Shown here piece by piece: positions 1-9,714 of a DNA stretch of 64,000 nt. A program made the position numbers and the translations under genes. Source of the DNA: Exobasidium rhododendri (lineage: Eukaryota > Basidiomycota > Exobasidiomycetes > Exobasidiales > Exobasidiaceae); assembly GCA_026210745.1 (NCBI GenBank), contig CP110632.1:3037001-3101000 (forward strand), written 5' to 3'. The notes beneath the pieces were generated by a model that was given only the letters and a program-made list of their open reading frames with translations, did not search any database and was not told where the DNA came from. Each line of letters starts with the position of its first letter. The first letter of the stretch is position 1.

Positions 1-1744
1 CGTCTTTCAGCATCTGTGCAATGAGATGTTCCTCTCGCAGCAAAGTCTCGATGAAGAGCTTACTTTGTCTGACGTCGATGCAAGTGGTCCTTGCAGCATT
101 GTGAACAAAGTCGAGGTCAGACAGGCTGCTGTGGCGCAAGATCTCCGATTGCAGCGTGCTTGCGACCAGAATCTTATCACAGATCCGTAGGAGTATGGCG
201 ATAACTGCTGCTTCGTTTTCCTTGTCAATTATGTCTGTATGGCCCATCAGCATATCCTCCCACTTCTTGACATTATTCTCTTCGTTTTGCACCCTCTGTC
301 TCTTGGCGGTGGAAGAGGAAGGCTGGGAAGAGGGGAGACCCAGCAAGGGTATGGCAATCAGCCGAAGTGCTATCAGTAATCGGTGTGAAGGATGCGCAGG
401 TGAGGGAAATGGGTGAATCGTGTAGTCTCTGGAAAGGAAGACGAAGGAGGAGATCGCCCGATTAGAATCAACAATCTTCACTTCACTGCATGCAAAATTA
501 ATACGCACTTCCAGTACCCATGCTCTTGTAGGAGTCTACTCTTCTTGTACCTTGCTTGCTCATCTTTTTCTTCCAGAAGTTCAGCTTCTACCATCGCGTC
601 GACGTTGACTTCTGCAAAGGGATTGCCATCCCATGAAGTCGGTCTTGAAGAAGTGGTAGAAGGTAGAGTGAAGCCATACTCCGAAAGGAGCGTCTAAAGA
701 GTTCGATGTCAAGATCAGTAAAAGGGGATCCTTCTATTTCATGTTCTGGCAAGAGGTGACTCACACCATTGGAGTGTGCGCCATACGTGATCATGACTTC
801 TTGCCCAGGTAAGAACCCTTGTGGTCTGTGGGACTTTGCCGGCGCTCGTAGTTGCAGGCCCCCCGTCGAAGTCCAGGTCACTTTGCACTCTAAGTCTTTC
901 TTCATGGTGTGATTTGCCATATCAAGGAGAGGCTGTGACAGCGAATTATGTTCAGCATTCTCCTTGAGACGTTCATCCTCGTTACACTCACTGCCAAGGT
1001 GAAATTATCTTGGTGTGGCTTGAGTCCCAGCGGTACAAATACGCAGCGAGAATTGACACTACACCAGGCCCAACCAAGGTCCGTCAGTGGGAGATGTTTT
1101 TCTGGCAATTGCAGTGTTTTTCCCTCTCTCTCGACGCTTACACGGATGGCACGGACATCCTTCACGAACCTCTTGTACACCCTGTCACATAGATGCGCTA
1201 CGTGGGCGGGAAGAGCTTCGAGCAAGGCGCGACAGGCTTGCATCGTCTCGTCGCTCGACGATGACTCGGCTTGCACAATGATCTGCCACATGATCGGGAA
1301 TGTAGGATAATCTGGGGGAAAGGAACATAGCAGCTCTTCGATCCTGTCCTCTGCCGCCGTTCCTCCTCTTTCTGCCCCCTCACGCCGCTTTGTCGTCTTC
1401 CATCGTGCCAGCGTCAAAGTAAGAGCTTGAACTGAAGTCAAAGGAAGCCTCGCTTCGTCCACACTCCCCTCGTCATCAGAATCTGTCCAATGGTCTGGAT
1501 GCGAGGGGTTTTCTTTTGATGGCAAAAAAGCGTCCGGTAGGGTCCCCTTCAGTGTACGAACATTGAGAAGACTTTCCGCAGGAAGGAGTAGGATTGTTTC
1601 GGATGGTGTAATGGGTGCGGTCAGGACTAATCCTCGCTCTGAGATCGGGGTCGTCATTGCGTCAGGGGGTACTCCGCGCCACAGTGCGTCAGGTTCCCGT
1701 CCAACCCTCACCTTGCGATTCTGTGGTGATACGAACACAGTCAT
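1..1744 (-). CDS. SET-domain protein lysine methyltransferase (Rkm/SETD6-like), C-terminus beyond window
   Basis: Exons on the minus strand: 1744-992, 932-765, 693-509, 428-<1; introns of 59, 71 and 80 bases have GT-AG ends and phases that join. Seen in the protein: a SET core with WAWCSVNSRCV (the family's F-x-WA...V-x-SR motif), PLLDMANHT (the PLxDMxNH motif, split by intron 1) and ITYGAHSN followed by LLSEYGF. The next exon, beginning YWKDYTIHPFPSPAHPSHR, looks like the Rubisco LSMT substrate-binding region. Known for the family: S-adenosylmethionine-dependent methylation of lysine (histidine in SETD3) in ribosomal proteins, elongation factors or other targets; the substrate here cannot be told. 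The start at 1744 is the first in-frame ATG after an upstream stop, but the N-terminus looks short, so a further 5' exon is possible. The reading frame is open to base 1. Confidence 0.86.
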
Positions 1745-2159
1745 GGATATCGAACCTCTCCAGTCCTTCCCTGTCTCGATGCATCAAATATCGTGAGCAT
1801 GAGACGAAGAGTCAAGAAGATCCAAACGTGAGAATTTACACTTCTCTCAGTGAGAGCCGAGTCTGTGCGAGGTGAGCGTCCGCCTTTACGCGCTAAAACA
1901 CGAACAAAGGAAGAATCTTCGGGAGGGGCGTTCTTTTCTAAGGCAGCAGAACGACTTCGTAACGTACTCTATATGCGCATTACTAACAGTGTTGCCCTTT
2001 GATGTATTCTACACACTGAAGATTTGAGCATCTATAAGCGATGACGCTGACACGACGCCACCTAGGGCGGTCAAAACAGCGAGCCTTTCCACTCTCCGTT
2101 CCTCCCATTCGTCCTGAGGAAGCAACGCCGGTTCGTTAGATTTTCACATTCGATGAACA
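1745..2159. other. Intergenic, promoter side of the SET gene
   Basis: This 415-base stretch lies between the SET gene start and the thioesterase stop, both on the minus strand. It should hold the SET promoter and the thioesterase 3' end. I see no RNA gene or repeat in it. Confidence 0.5.
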
Positions 2160-3710
2160 CTAAGAGCGTCCGACTCTCACCAGATGCCAGTTCTTCCTGT
2201 CCTGCCAAGCGCCCAAGCCTCTATCATCGTCAATTGCTCCTTCCTCTCTAGATGGGTCATACGCAGACAAGATGCCCGCTTTTCTATACGAGCGACCAAG
2301 AACAATGCTGTCTTTCGGCATCTGCTTTCCATACTCCGCTTCATGATCTGCCAGGCTCTGCCTTTGCACATTTCTCCTCAAATTTTCAGCCTTGTGATGC
2401 AACAGAATTTCGAGGCGGAGAAGGTTCAGTATCCGTCACGACAAGTCTTCGCACCGTGCGATCCCTCTCACCTTGTCCCAATTCGTCCGTGTCGATGCAA
2501 AAGTTCCGTAGCCAGACGTAGCAATCGCAAACCACGGCGGAATCGTCTTTCTGCCAGCCTTGAAGCAGTATCTAGTAGAAGGGAGCACATATATTTAATT
2601 CGTCAGGAAACTCAGAAGTGTATTTGTATCTTACCATCTCACCTGCTGATGCTAGTGCAGTATAATTTCCTACCGCCTGATTTCTTGGCTGACTCTTTCC
2701 GTTTGGAAGCGGCTGTGCCTCCATCATTCTCAGTGGGTGGATTCACCACATCTGCCAATAGTACCTTTAAGTTCTGAGCAGATTTGCTCAACTTGGAACG
2801 GTCTTTCATGACGTCTCGCTGAATCGACTTTTTTTTACCTGTCGATGGCGACAAGAAGCGACCAAGGACGTCTGACGGTATGATGAGAGCAGATGAAACA
2901 AAGATCAGGCAAACGTACTCTTCCTTTGACAGCTACAAGCTGAAGGTGACGTCACTCACAAAGCCACTTGTCATCCCAGGATCCAATCGACATCTCGACA
3001 TCATACCTTGCCAGCAGCGGAATCTCTGCATGGAACGTGTAGGTAGCCCCTCCCAATGCAAAGTGAGAGCCATCGAAATGCGCTCTCAAAAATCTCTTGG
3101 CCAAGAACCCAATACGATTGTAGTCCAGATTCTTGGCGTAGGAGCTGTTAGAAAGATGCATGTTGTAATCGCAATCAGAGCATGTCGCTCTGTACGTGGC
3201 AACCTCTTTGTCCAAGAAGATATCTTTGCCGATCGGAATTGCATCTAGTCGTAGTCTGGGAGACACCCCAGCTGAAGTCGTTATCACATTGTTGGAGCGA
3301 AACCAAGGGAGAAGTGGGTGAATGCTGGGTCGAGCTCTTCCTCTCGATCCTACTGCATTGGAGAATAGTCGAATATGCCAAATGAGAGGAAACGAGTCGA
3401 AATTGATGACTACAAGAGAGATCAGAATATACTTGAGCCAGTCAGGCAGATTCGGGAAAGTCAAGGAAGTGGTGAAGGAGAAGATCTGCTGCAAAGCGCG
3501 ACGAAAGGCGTCAGGAGGGAACACAGCAGGCTTTGAAATTGCAGCAACCTGTCTTCCAGTGAGGCCAGACATGATCTTCGCCACCTTGTCCCGCTTCCGA
3601 TCTATCTTCAGATGCAATATCTGCGGCCTCGAATGAAAGGGACTGGGAGAAGAGAGACGGTTGGGGGATGGGAAAGTACTGGGACGCGCTCGCTTCCTCA
3701 CCAGGCACAT
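2160..3710 (-). CDS. THEM6-like acyl-thioesterase (hotdog fold) family protein
   Basis: Exons: 3710-2960, 2871-2643, 2571-2472, 2357-2160 (425 residues). A hydrophobic segment (DWLKYILISLVVINF...) lies near residue 90. It precedes a 4HBT-type core with TCSDCDYNMHLSNSSYAKNLDY and GGATYTFHAEIPLLARYDVE, both very like THEM6/DSCD75 family blocks. The exon joins are guided by the family: KWL|YVLGRF across intron 1 and YCTSISR|YCFKAGRKTIPPW across intron 2. The last intron (114 bases) and the low-complexity C-terminus are less certain. Family members are membrane-anchored hotdog proteins related to thioesterases, with poorly known substrates. The ATG at 3710 is the first in frame; an internal ATG at 3572 (MSGLTGRQ) is an equally good start, because the residues before it look like leader. 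The gene is divergent from the hydrolase at 3883. Confidence 0.82.
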
Positions 3711-3882
3711 AGTCCCTTTCCGGCCGGCTTATTGATTAAAAAAAAACTCGCACAACGCAAAATATACATACCCCAGATTCAAGCTCACCCATCGTCGCGA
3801 AAGGTGCGAATAGGATCCTCCACCTCTCCGAACGCTCTTTGTAGGATAGACAATCTTCCCCCTGCTTGGCTTATTGAACCCC
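3711..3882. promoter_or_regulatory. Compact divergent promoter (thioesterase / isochorismatase-like)
   Basis: Only 172 bases separate the two outermost candidate ATGs (3710 minus, 3883 plus), so both genes must draw on this region or on each other's leaders. It contains a short A-run near 3739. No specific factor site is claimed. Confidence 0.5.
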
Positions 3883-4736
3883 ATGGCTTCTCGTTTCATC
3901 AGCCGACTGGATCAGACCACCACCGCCTTATTCGTGTGCGACATCCAAGAGCGATTCGCCAATGCAATCTATGGGTTCCCACACATGATCGACGCCTCGG
4001 CTAAGCTGATCAAGGGCTCGACGATTCTTCAAGTGCCCATCTTCGCAACGGAACAGAATCCCAAAGGTGAGCGAGAGGAGTGAAGTTTGAGGTCGGAACG
4101 TTGACGGAAGTGGTGCGTAGTGATTGACAAGTGAATCACTACACGAAACAGCCCTTGGAGCTACTGTGCCGGCATTGAAGCAGCATTTCTCGCCTACCTC
4201 GTCGGTAGTCTACCCAAAGACCAAATTCAGCATGGTGCTTCCATCGGGGGAAACAGACGAGTTTTTGCGAAAGTATCAGATCAAGAACGTCATGATCATC
4301 GGAATTGAAAGTCATGTTTGCGTATTGCAGACTTGCTTGGATCTGTTGAGCAAGAATATCGGAGTGTACCTCATCCTTGACGCCATCAGCTCCTGCAACA
4401 AGGAGGAGGTGTCGACTGCAGTTGAGGTGAGTGTAGAAAAGGAAAAGTCTTACGAGGGCGAAAGAAGCTTCGTTTCAGCTCCTGAACAGCTCACCGTCCT
4501 TCCTGTGCACAGCGAATGCGTCTAGCCGGAGCGACTGTGACGACGTCAGAGAGTGTGCTGTTTGAGCTGATGGGTGAGTTCGTGATCGAGTTCCGTCGTC
4601 CACCCTCACTAATGCAAATCTCGCCTCAGTCGACTCGAGTCATCCAAACTTTAAGCAGATTAGCGCTCTCATCAAGGAGGAAAAGGAGAGGACCAGAGCG
4701 GCACTTGTTGCACTGACACCCGTTTCCAAATATTGA
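3883..4736 (+). CDS. Isochorismatase-like hydrolase (cysteine hydrolase family, ISOC1/2 type)
   Basis: Exons 3883-4066, 4152-4426, 4513-4573 and 4630-4736 encode 208 residues. The start is the ATG of MASRFISRL; the longer frame would need a TTG. Seen motifs: ALFVCDIQERF with the catalytic aspartate near residue 20, KTKFSM with the expected lysine, and the nucleophile block IGIESHVCVLQTCLDLL with the cysteine. The C-terminal part GATVTTSESVLFELM is split over the short third exon, then HPNFKQISALIKEEKER. This architecture is that of eukaryotic ISOC1/ISOC2-type proteins, which are small cytosolic or mitochondrial members of the family without an established substrate. Length is normal for the family. 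Confidence 0.9.
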
Positions 4737-4877
4737 TTGCAATGACAAAAAGAGAGGTTGATTGTTATAAAAGTACAGATGGTATACAAAAGAGAAGTGT
4801 GTGCTCGCCTCCTAATCGTTATTCTTCACCCTGGCAGTCCTCCAAATGGGGGGAGGAGGTGGGTGGGTGGCTTTCCT

Positions 4878-7553
4878 CTACCTCCTCTTTCCCGTCGTCT
4901 TTGCTCCCTTCTTGTTGGCACCAACTCGGGAGCCTCGCTCGTTCTGGCTACTTTTCTGCAACTCTCGCATCTTGGACGACTTTTCTCGATTCTTGTTCTT
5001 GACGTTGACTTTATCGTAGAAGTTCTCAGCTTTACGCTTCGAGGTCTTGACTCGAGCTTCCTTGACCTTGCCGCTGCCGTCTTCGTCTCCTTCTCCTGCT
5101 GCGTCATCGACAGTCTTGCGCTTAGATGACGGAGCAGAGGTGAGAGCAGCTTCGGCCTCCTTCTCTTCTGCCTCGTCACCATTGACCTCTGCGCCAAAGA
5201 CATCGCCCCACGACAAGTCTTCCAGGTTGTCTTCCTCCTCTTCCTCCTCACTCTCCTCCTCGCTACCTTCCTCGTCAAAGTCATCCTCCTCTTCGTCGTA
5301 TCCAATACCCTCTTCCTCCTTCTCCTCATCGCCGTCTTCTTCCGCCTCAAAGTCTTCGGGCACGCCTGCGTACAAGTCTTCCTTTGAAAACTTGCTGATG
5401 ACGGCAATCTCTCGGATCGGTTGATTGACCCCCTTTACAGTCTTCCTGCTCTGCCCTTCTACTGCCGCCGCTGATGCTCCTGCCTTTTCGGGTACAGCCT
5501 TAGCCTTGCCCTTTGCGTCGACAAAGGGCGGGTCAACAAAGTATGGGATTTTCCCTCTCATCCAATCGTTCAATACCATCTTGGCACAGGTGTCCAGATC
5601 GGCTTCACCACCTTTCAACAATCTCCCCGAACTTCTTGCCAACTGAGTGAGGAAATCTTCGTAATCTTTCCAACTCTTCACGTTGTACGTCTGTCGAATG
5701 TACTCTGGCTTCACTCTCGCCAGCACAGCAGGAATATGCTCGGAAGGCGTGGCCACGTTCTCCACTCGCAGGACGCCCTTCAAGATGGTAGCCGTCTCCG
5801 TGTCACCCATTCCAATAGGCACGATACCTGGACAATCGATGAGATAGATCCTTCGCATCAAGGTAATGTATTGCCACACCTTTGTCTCTCCCGCTATGGG
5901 GGCCACGTTGCAGACCTTTTTCTTCTTCAGCGTGTTGATGATGCTGGACTTTCCCGTGTTGGGGTAGCCAACGAATCCCACAGAGATCTGCTTCTTGTCG
6001 GAATGCAGCACGCTGAACTGTCGGAGTAGTTGAATCAGTGAACCTTTTCCGAATGAATTGTTCATCGATGCGTGGAAGGCTATCGTAGGATACTCTTTCG
6101 AGAGAATCTTGACCCAGCGAGACTGTTTTGATGTAAGTGACATAAAGCAAAAAGTGTCAGCCAAGAAAAATGTTCCTTTCAAAACTACGAGCGAGAAGTG
6201 GTTCGTTCAACAAAGTAAACGCCTTCCTAAGAATAGAGAATATCCAATCGCTCAACTCTTCCAAAAGTTCGACGTACGACGGCCAAACCCTGCCGAGATT
6301 GCAGCCCTTCAATGGCGGGAGAAGAGCACACAAAATGGGCCAGCATCTGAGCCCCCTCGCTCCTCATCCCAGCAAATGAATGAGAGAAGAGAAGGAAAGG
6401 GGAAAGCTACCGACAATAAGGGCGACAAACATCGACGCCGTTTCTCTTCCACATTCGTAACAGTACAACGCCATTGAAAACTAGCGAGGGCCTTGACATG
6501 ATTGTGGGGGGGGGGGGTAAAAAGGTGATAGGGCAGAGGGGGAAAGAGGAGCGAGCCAAGGAGGGCGGGGAAGACCAGAAGCAAAGAAGAGGAAACGTAA
6601 ATCACTCACCGTGACCCAAGTCGGAACCAAGTCGACTTTGTTCAAGAGTAAGACCAGATGCTTGTGTGGCTTCTCATCCCTCAGATGCTTCTCAACGCTC
6701 CGACATCGAGTGCCTAGAGGATCACGGACATCGAGAACGTGAATGACTACGTCGCTTGAATCAATGACTTTGTAGAGTTCTGCCCAGATTCGCCTTGATT
6801 GGCCTTTACTGTAGATTGGCTCACTTCTTCCCCTCGTAACGGGCATCGAGTAGATCTCGCTACCAGGTGAGAAGTCGCCTTGACGACTACCGATCTCTGC
6901 ATCGGCAGGCACTAAACCCATACCAGCAGCCCTTTCGAAATTTGCTCGATCTCGATCTTCTGCTTCTTGACCTTGCTTATCACTACTTGCTGCCAGCTCT
7001 TCAAAGCTACTCAACGCTCCATCGATTCTCGGTCTTTTGCGTTGAGCGGACGGTCCAAATGTTTGAGCAAACGGTTCTACCGTCGTCAGGTTCGAGTTCT
7101 TTCCCGAAGCCTTGGTCGATGTTCCTTCTTGTAGAAGCGACATAGGCAACTTGTTACGTCGCAGCAACACAGCATACGGGTCGTTGACTCGAGAGCTCAT
7201 GGAAGTTCGAAAGTGATCGAGAGCATCCTGGGAAATGACTCTGGTATTGCCAAACCATCTCCGATCTGGCTGAACTCGTCCTGGCTTTGCTTCTGTACTC
7301 TGAAATGCTGCTGCTTGAATAATCTTGCCCTCCGAATCTCTTATGGGACCACTATCAGCCAAAAGCTTGACTCTCCTTGCCTGCTTGGCATCACGATAGA
7401 AATTCTCTCCTCTGTTGAGTGAGTGAAGCATCTTCTGCGGTCAGTATTGCCACGCTTTCCCAGCCACTTTCATGTGTGCGACAAGGATGGTACTCACTTC
7501 ACATATTTGATACCCTTTCCTCCCGTCTTTCTCTCTGGCTTCTTGACACCCAT
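4878..7553 (-). CDS. NOG2: Nucleolar GTPase NOG2/GNL2, 60S ribosome biogenesis
   Basis: Exon 3 (6122-4878) and exon 2 (7434-6610) are firm. Exon 1 starts at ATG 7551-7553 (MGVKKPERK); its donor is uncertain, either after 7503 or after 7515, both in phase, giving about 706 residues. Seen: the NOG2 N-terminal block [37 protein letters not shown] and KLPMSLL. A circularly permuted GTPase core follows: NKVDLVPTW (G4), then [12 protein letters not shown] (G1) and DCPGIVP (G3). The lysine-rich C-terminus follows a long Asp/Glu tract. Known role: assembly and export of pre-60S particles, with GTPase activity checking ITS2 and peptidyl-transferase-centre maturation. Intron 2 (6123-6609) is 487 bases, far longer than any other here. 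It divides VPTWVT from SRWVKIL, which are adjacent in homologues, so no exon is missing. Confidence 0.93.
6506..6517. repeat. Poly-G run of 12 inside the NOG2 intron
   Basis: Twelve consecutive G on the plus strand (C on the transcribed sense strand), followed by TAAAAAGG. It lies about 100 bases inside the 5' end of the long NOG2 intron. Homopolymers like this also collect assembly errors. Confidence 0.85.
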
Positions 7554-7846
7554 GGTAGATAATTGGGTGGTCTTGGTCAGTGGAAAGGGGACGGAGAACA
7601 GCAATCTTAAAGTAAGTTTCCGCCCTCTCTGCGAAAGAAAAATTACCGGTAGAAAAATTTGAAGCGAGTCTATCACGTGATTAACGCCGCCAGACTTCCC
7701 ACTCGCGCTCCAGTTCCAGCTTGAATCGTTGCCATGCACCTAGATGGCGGCAAGTGTCCTTTTTCTTGTGCCATTCGGGTGCTTGGGCGATTGGCTTTTG
7801 CAAGGGAGCACTAGATAAAGTTCCATACAAAGACGGAGACGGGAAG

Positions 7847-9391
7847 CTACTCGTTTGAAGTCCACGCTTGAGCCAGTCGGTAGATTGCTTTGCATCGGGC
7901 GTCGAAAAGAGTCAGACACTTGTCGAAATTGCGACGTTCATCTCGCCCCTCATAAACAGCATTTCTCCAACAGATTTCCAATCGAGCATATGCAGAAGGA
8001 GACGCAATTGCGTGCGTACTGACTGCGTTCGGATCACCAGTTCGAGAGGATGGAAGACCGCGCCATTGCTTCTGCTCTTTCGGTCGAACAAGACAGAGTC
8101 TAAAGAGAACAACCACATCCCCCGGTCGAAGGGGCAAAAGTCGTTGGTCCCTTTGCCTTTCTATCGTTGTCCTGCTGGCTGAGGTATTGTCATCCTGCAA
8201 AGCAGAGATCGAGGCCTCCAATGAGTTGCAATACGCTTCTGAGCTGATGTCACTGTGTTGACCCTGGTCGTTTGCTGATGACTCAGTCGAGTGCGACTCC
8301 TCGTCATTCAGTGTTGCTCCCCCTTCTCGAGGCGTGGCCCACTGGGTTGCACAGTCACCTTCCAATACAACCTTGAGTGCGCATTCACTCGCATCCTTGA
8401 CGACGACCTCGCATCGATCCATCCTCTTTCCTCCTCCTGCTTTCCAGTCGGGAGCATCCTCTAAGCCTCCAACCCTCATGACCAACGCGAGCACATTGAA
8501 CTTCAGTGCACTCTCAAACTGATTCCCACCATGATGACTAGACAGGAAGCGATTGGGAGACGAGAGGAGGTCAGCGATGGAGGTGAGGTGGGAGAGGGAA
8601 AATTCGTGTGTTGGAGGTGGTGGGATCGACTCGACAGTCGTAGCTCCCATTGAATTCTCATCCACTGATCTAACCTCACTCCCACGACTAAAGGATGTGG
8701 ATACCGAGGTTGGAGCAGCTTCTGTAGATGCAGGTACGACTTCTGCTGCTCTGGCCGTTGGCCTAACGAATGCCTTGAGGAGAGGTGAGCTATCTGCCGC
8801 CATCCTTCTCAAGCCCACGACTCTTGCAGGTCCTAATCGAAGGTGCTCCTTCTTGCTAATCAACTTTGGCGTTACGAAGTGTTCTTGCTCCACGAGCGGA
8901 ATTACATGGTCCTCCTCCGATCCTATTGAAGCATCTGTGTCTTGCACATCGAACGACCTCTCATCTGTCACGGAAGTATCTTGAGAAGATGGTCGCCTCC
9001 TGGACCCTAGTTCGCTTTCACTTTGGAAGCGTATGCTCTTGTTCGAGACACTTAGGATAGCACCAGCCTTTAATGCGTCTCCGAAGCCTGTACCTCCCCT
9101 AGCCTTGCCTTCTTTCAGCTTCCTGCTTGCTCGATATCGGGGAGTGATGTTAGCACACCGGGCAGCCTTGAATGATAGTGGTATAGATCGTTCTTTGTTT
9201 GTGTCCTCTCTTTCAGCTCTGCTTCTTTTCATTTCGGAGCGGGGACCAGGTTCTTCAGATGAAAACACCTTTTCCATCGACCTGCTCTGCGCTGATCTAC
9301 TGTACTTTATAGGCCTGACGCTCTGCCTAGCATCCAATTGAGACACTGTAGGAGCCAAGTAGATCACCCGATGACCCGTGAAGGAGTCCAT
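7847..9391 (-). CDS. Unrecognised protein with OB-fold-like C-terminal region
   Basis: A single open frame of 514 residues from the ATG at 9389-9391 (MDSFTGHRVIYLAP); the frame is open further upstream, but only with a GTG start. The first half (to about 250) is low-complexity, rich in Ser/Arg/Glu. Around residues 295-370 there is SLSHLTSIADLL, then FNVLALVMRVGG and CEVVVKDASECALKVVLEGD. Later come LRPGDVVVLFRLCLV and YARLEICWRN. This alternation of strands with V-x-D and a GDVV turn is what OB-fold ssDNA-binding proteins (RPA1, MEIOB, SHLD2-like) show, but I do not recognise the family, and the OB assignment is inference. The bulk of the gene appears intronless. No function is assigned. Confidence 0.7.
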   Translation of the reverse strand: MDSFTGHRVIYLAPTVSQLDARQSVRPIKYSRSAQSRSMEKVFSSEEPGPRSEMKRSRAEREDTNKERSIPLSFKAARCANITPRYRASRKLKEGKARGGTGFGDALKAGAILSVSNKSIRFQSESELGSRRRPSSQDTSVTDERSFDVQDTDASIGSEEDHVIPLVEQEHFVTPKLISKKEHLRLGPARVVGLRRMAADSSPLLKAFVRPTARAAEVVPASTEAAPTSVSTSFSRGSEVRSVDENSMGATTVESIPPPPTHEFSLSHLTSIADLLSSPNRFLSSHHGGNQFESALKFNVLALVMRVGGLEDAPDWKAGGGKRMDRCEVVVKDASECALKVVLEGDCATQWATPREGGATLNDEESHSTESSANDQGQHSDISSEAYCNSLEASISALQDDNTSASRTTIERQRDQRLLPLRPGDVVVLFRLCLVRPKEQKQWRGLPSSRTGDPNAVSTHAIASPSAYARLEICWRNAVYEGRDERRNFDKCLTLFDARCKAIYRLAQAWTSNE

Positions 9392-9714
9392 TTCTGAGCA
9401 AGACAGGACCGGCCAGACGACAGCAATGCGCTGTTGCACCGACCTTCCTGCTAGAGCAGAGAGACACCTCCCGTCTTCTGCAGTCCTCTGTCTCCAATCT
9501 CAACGAGTATGGAGTGCGGTGAGTATGAAAGTGCACATACACTGCCAAGGTCAAGTCAACACTTAAATTTGCAATAAAGTTCTCGCACGGTTCGGATCTT
9601 TTTCCTCTCTCCCCATTGTTTGGTGCCGAACAATTCTTCCACCCTCCCTCCCTTTCGCTTTTGCCTGTGCCAAGAAACATCTCTGCGAATACTTTGCTTC
9701 CGCTCCCATGTGCA
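9392..9714. promoter_or_regulatory. Divergent promoter region
   Basis: 323 bases between the ATGs of the OB-like gene (minus) and the mitochondrial-type gene (plus). There are CT-rich tracts on the plus strand near 9600-9665. Nothing else was identified. Confidence 0.45.

Noticed and set aside
2184-2777. Plus-strand frame of 197 residues across the thioesterase exons
   Set aside because: The minus-strand exons in this interval join into recognisable thioesterase motifs (YCFKAGRKTIPPW), so the plus frame is antisense chance.
6058-6477. Plus-strand frame over the NOG2 exon 3 border and long intron
   Set aside because: It runs antisense through conserved GTPase sequence and shows no domain.
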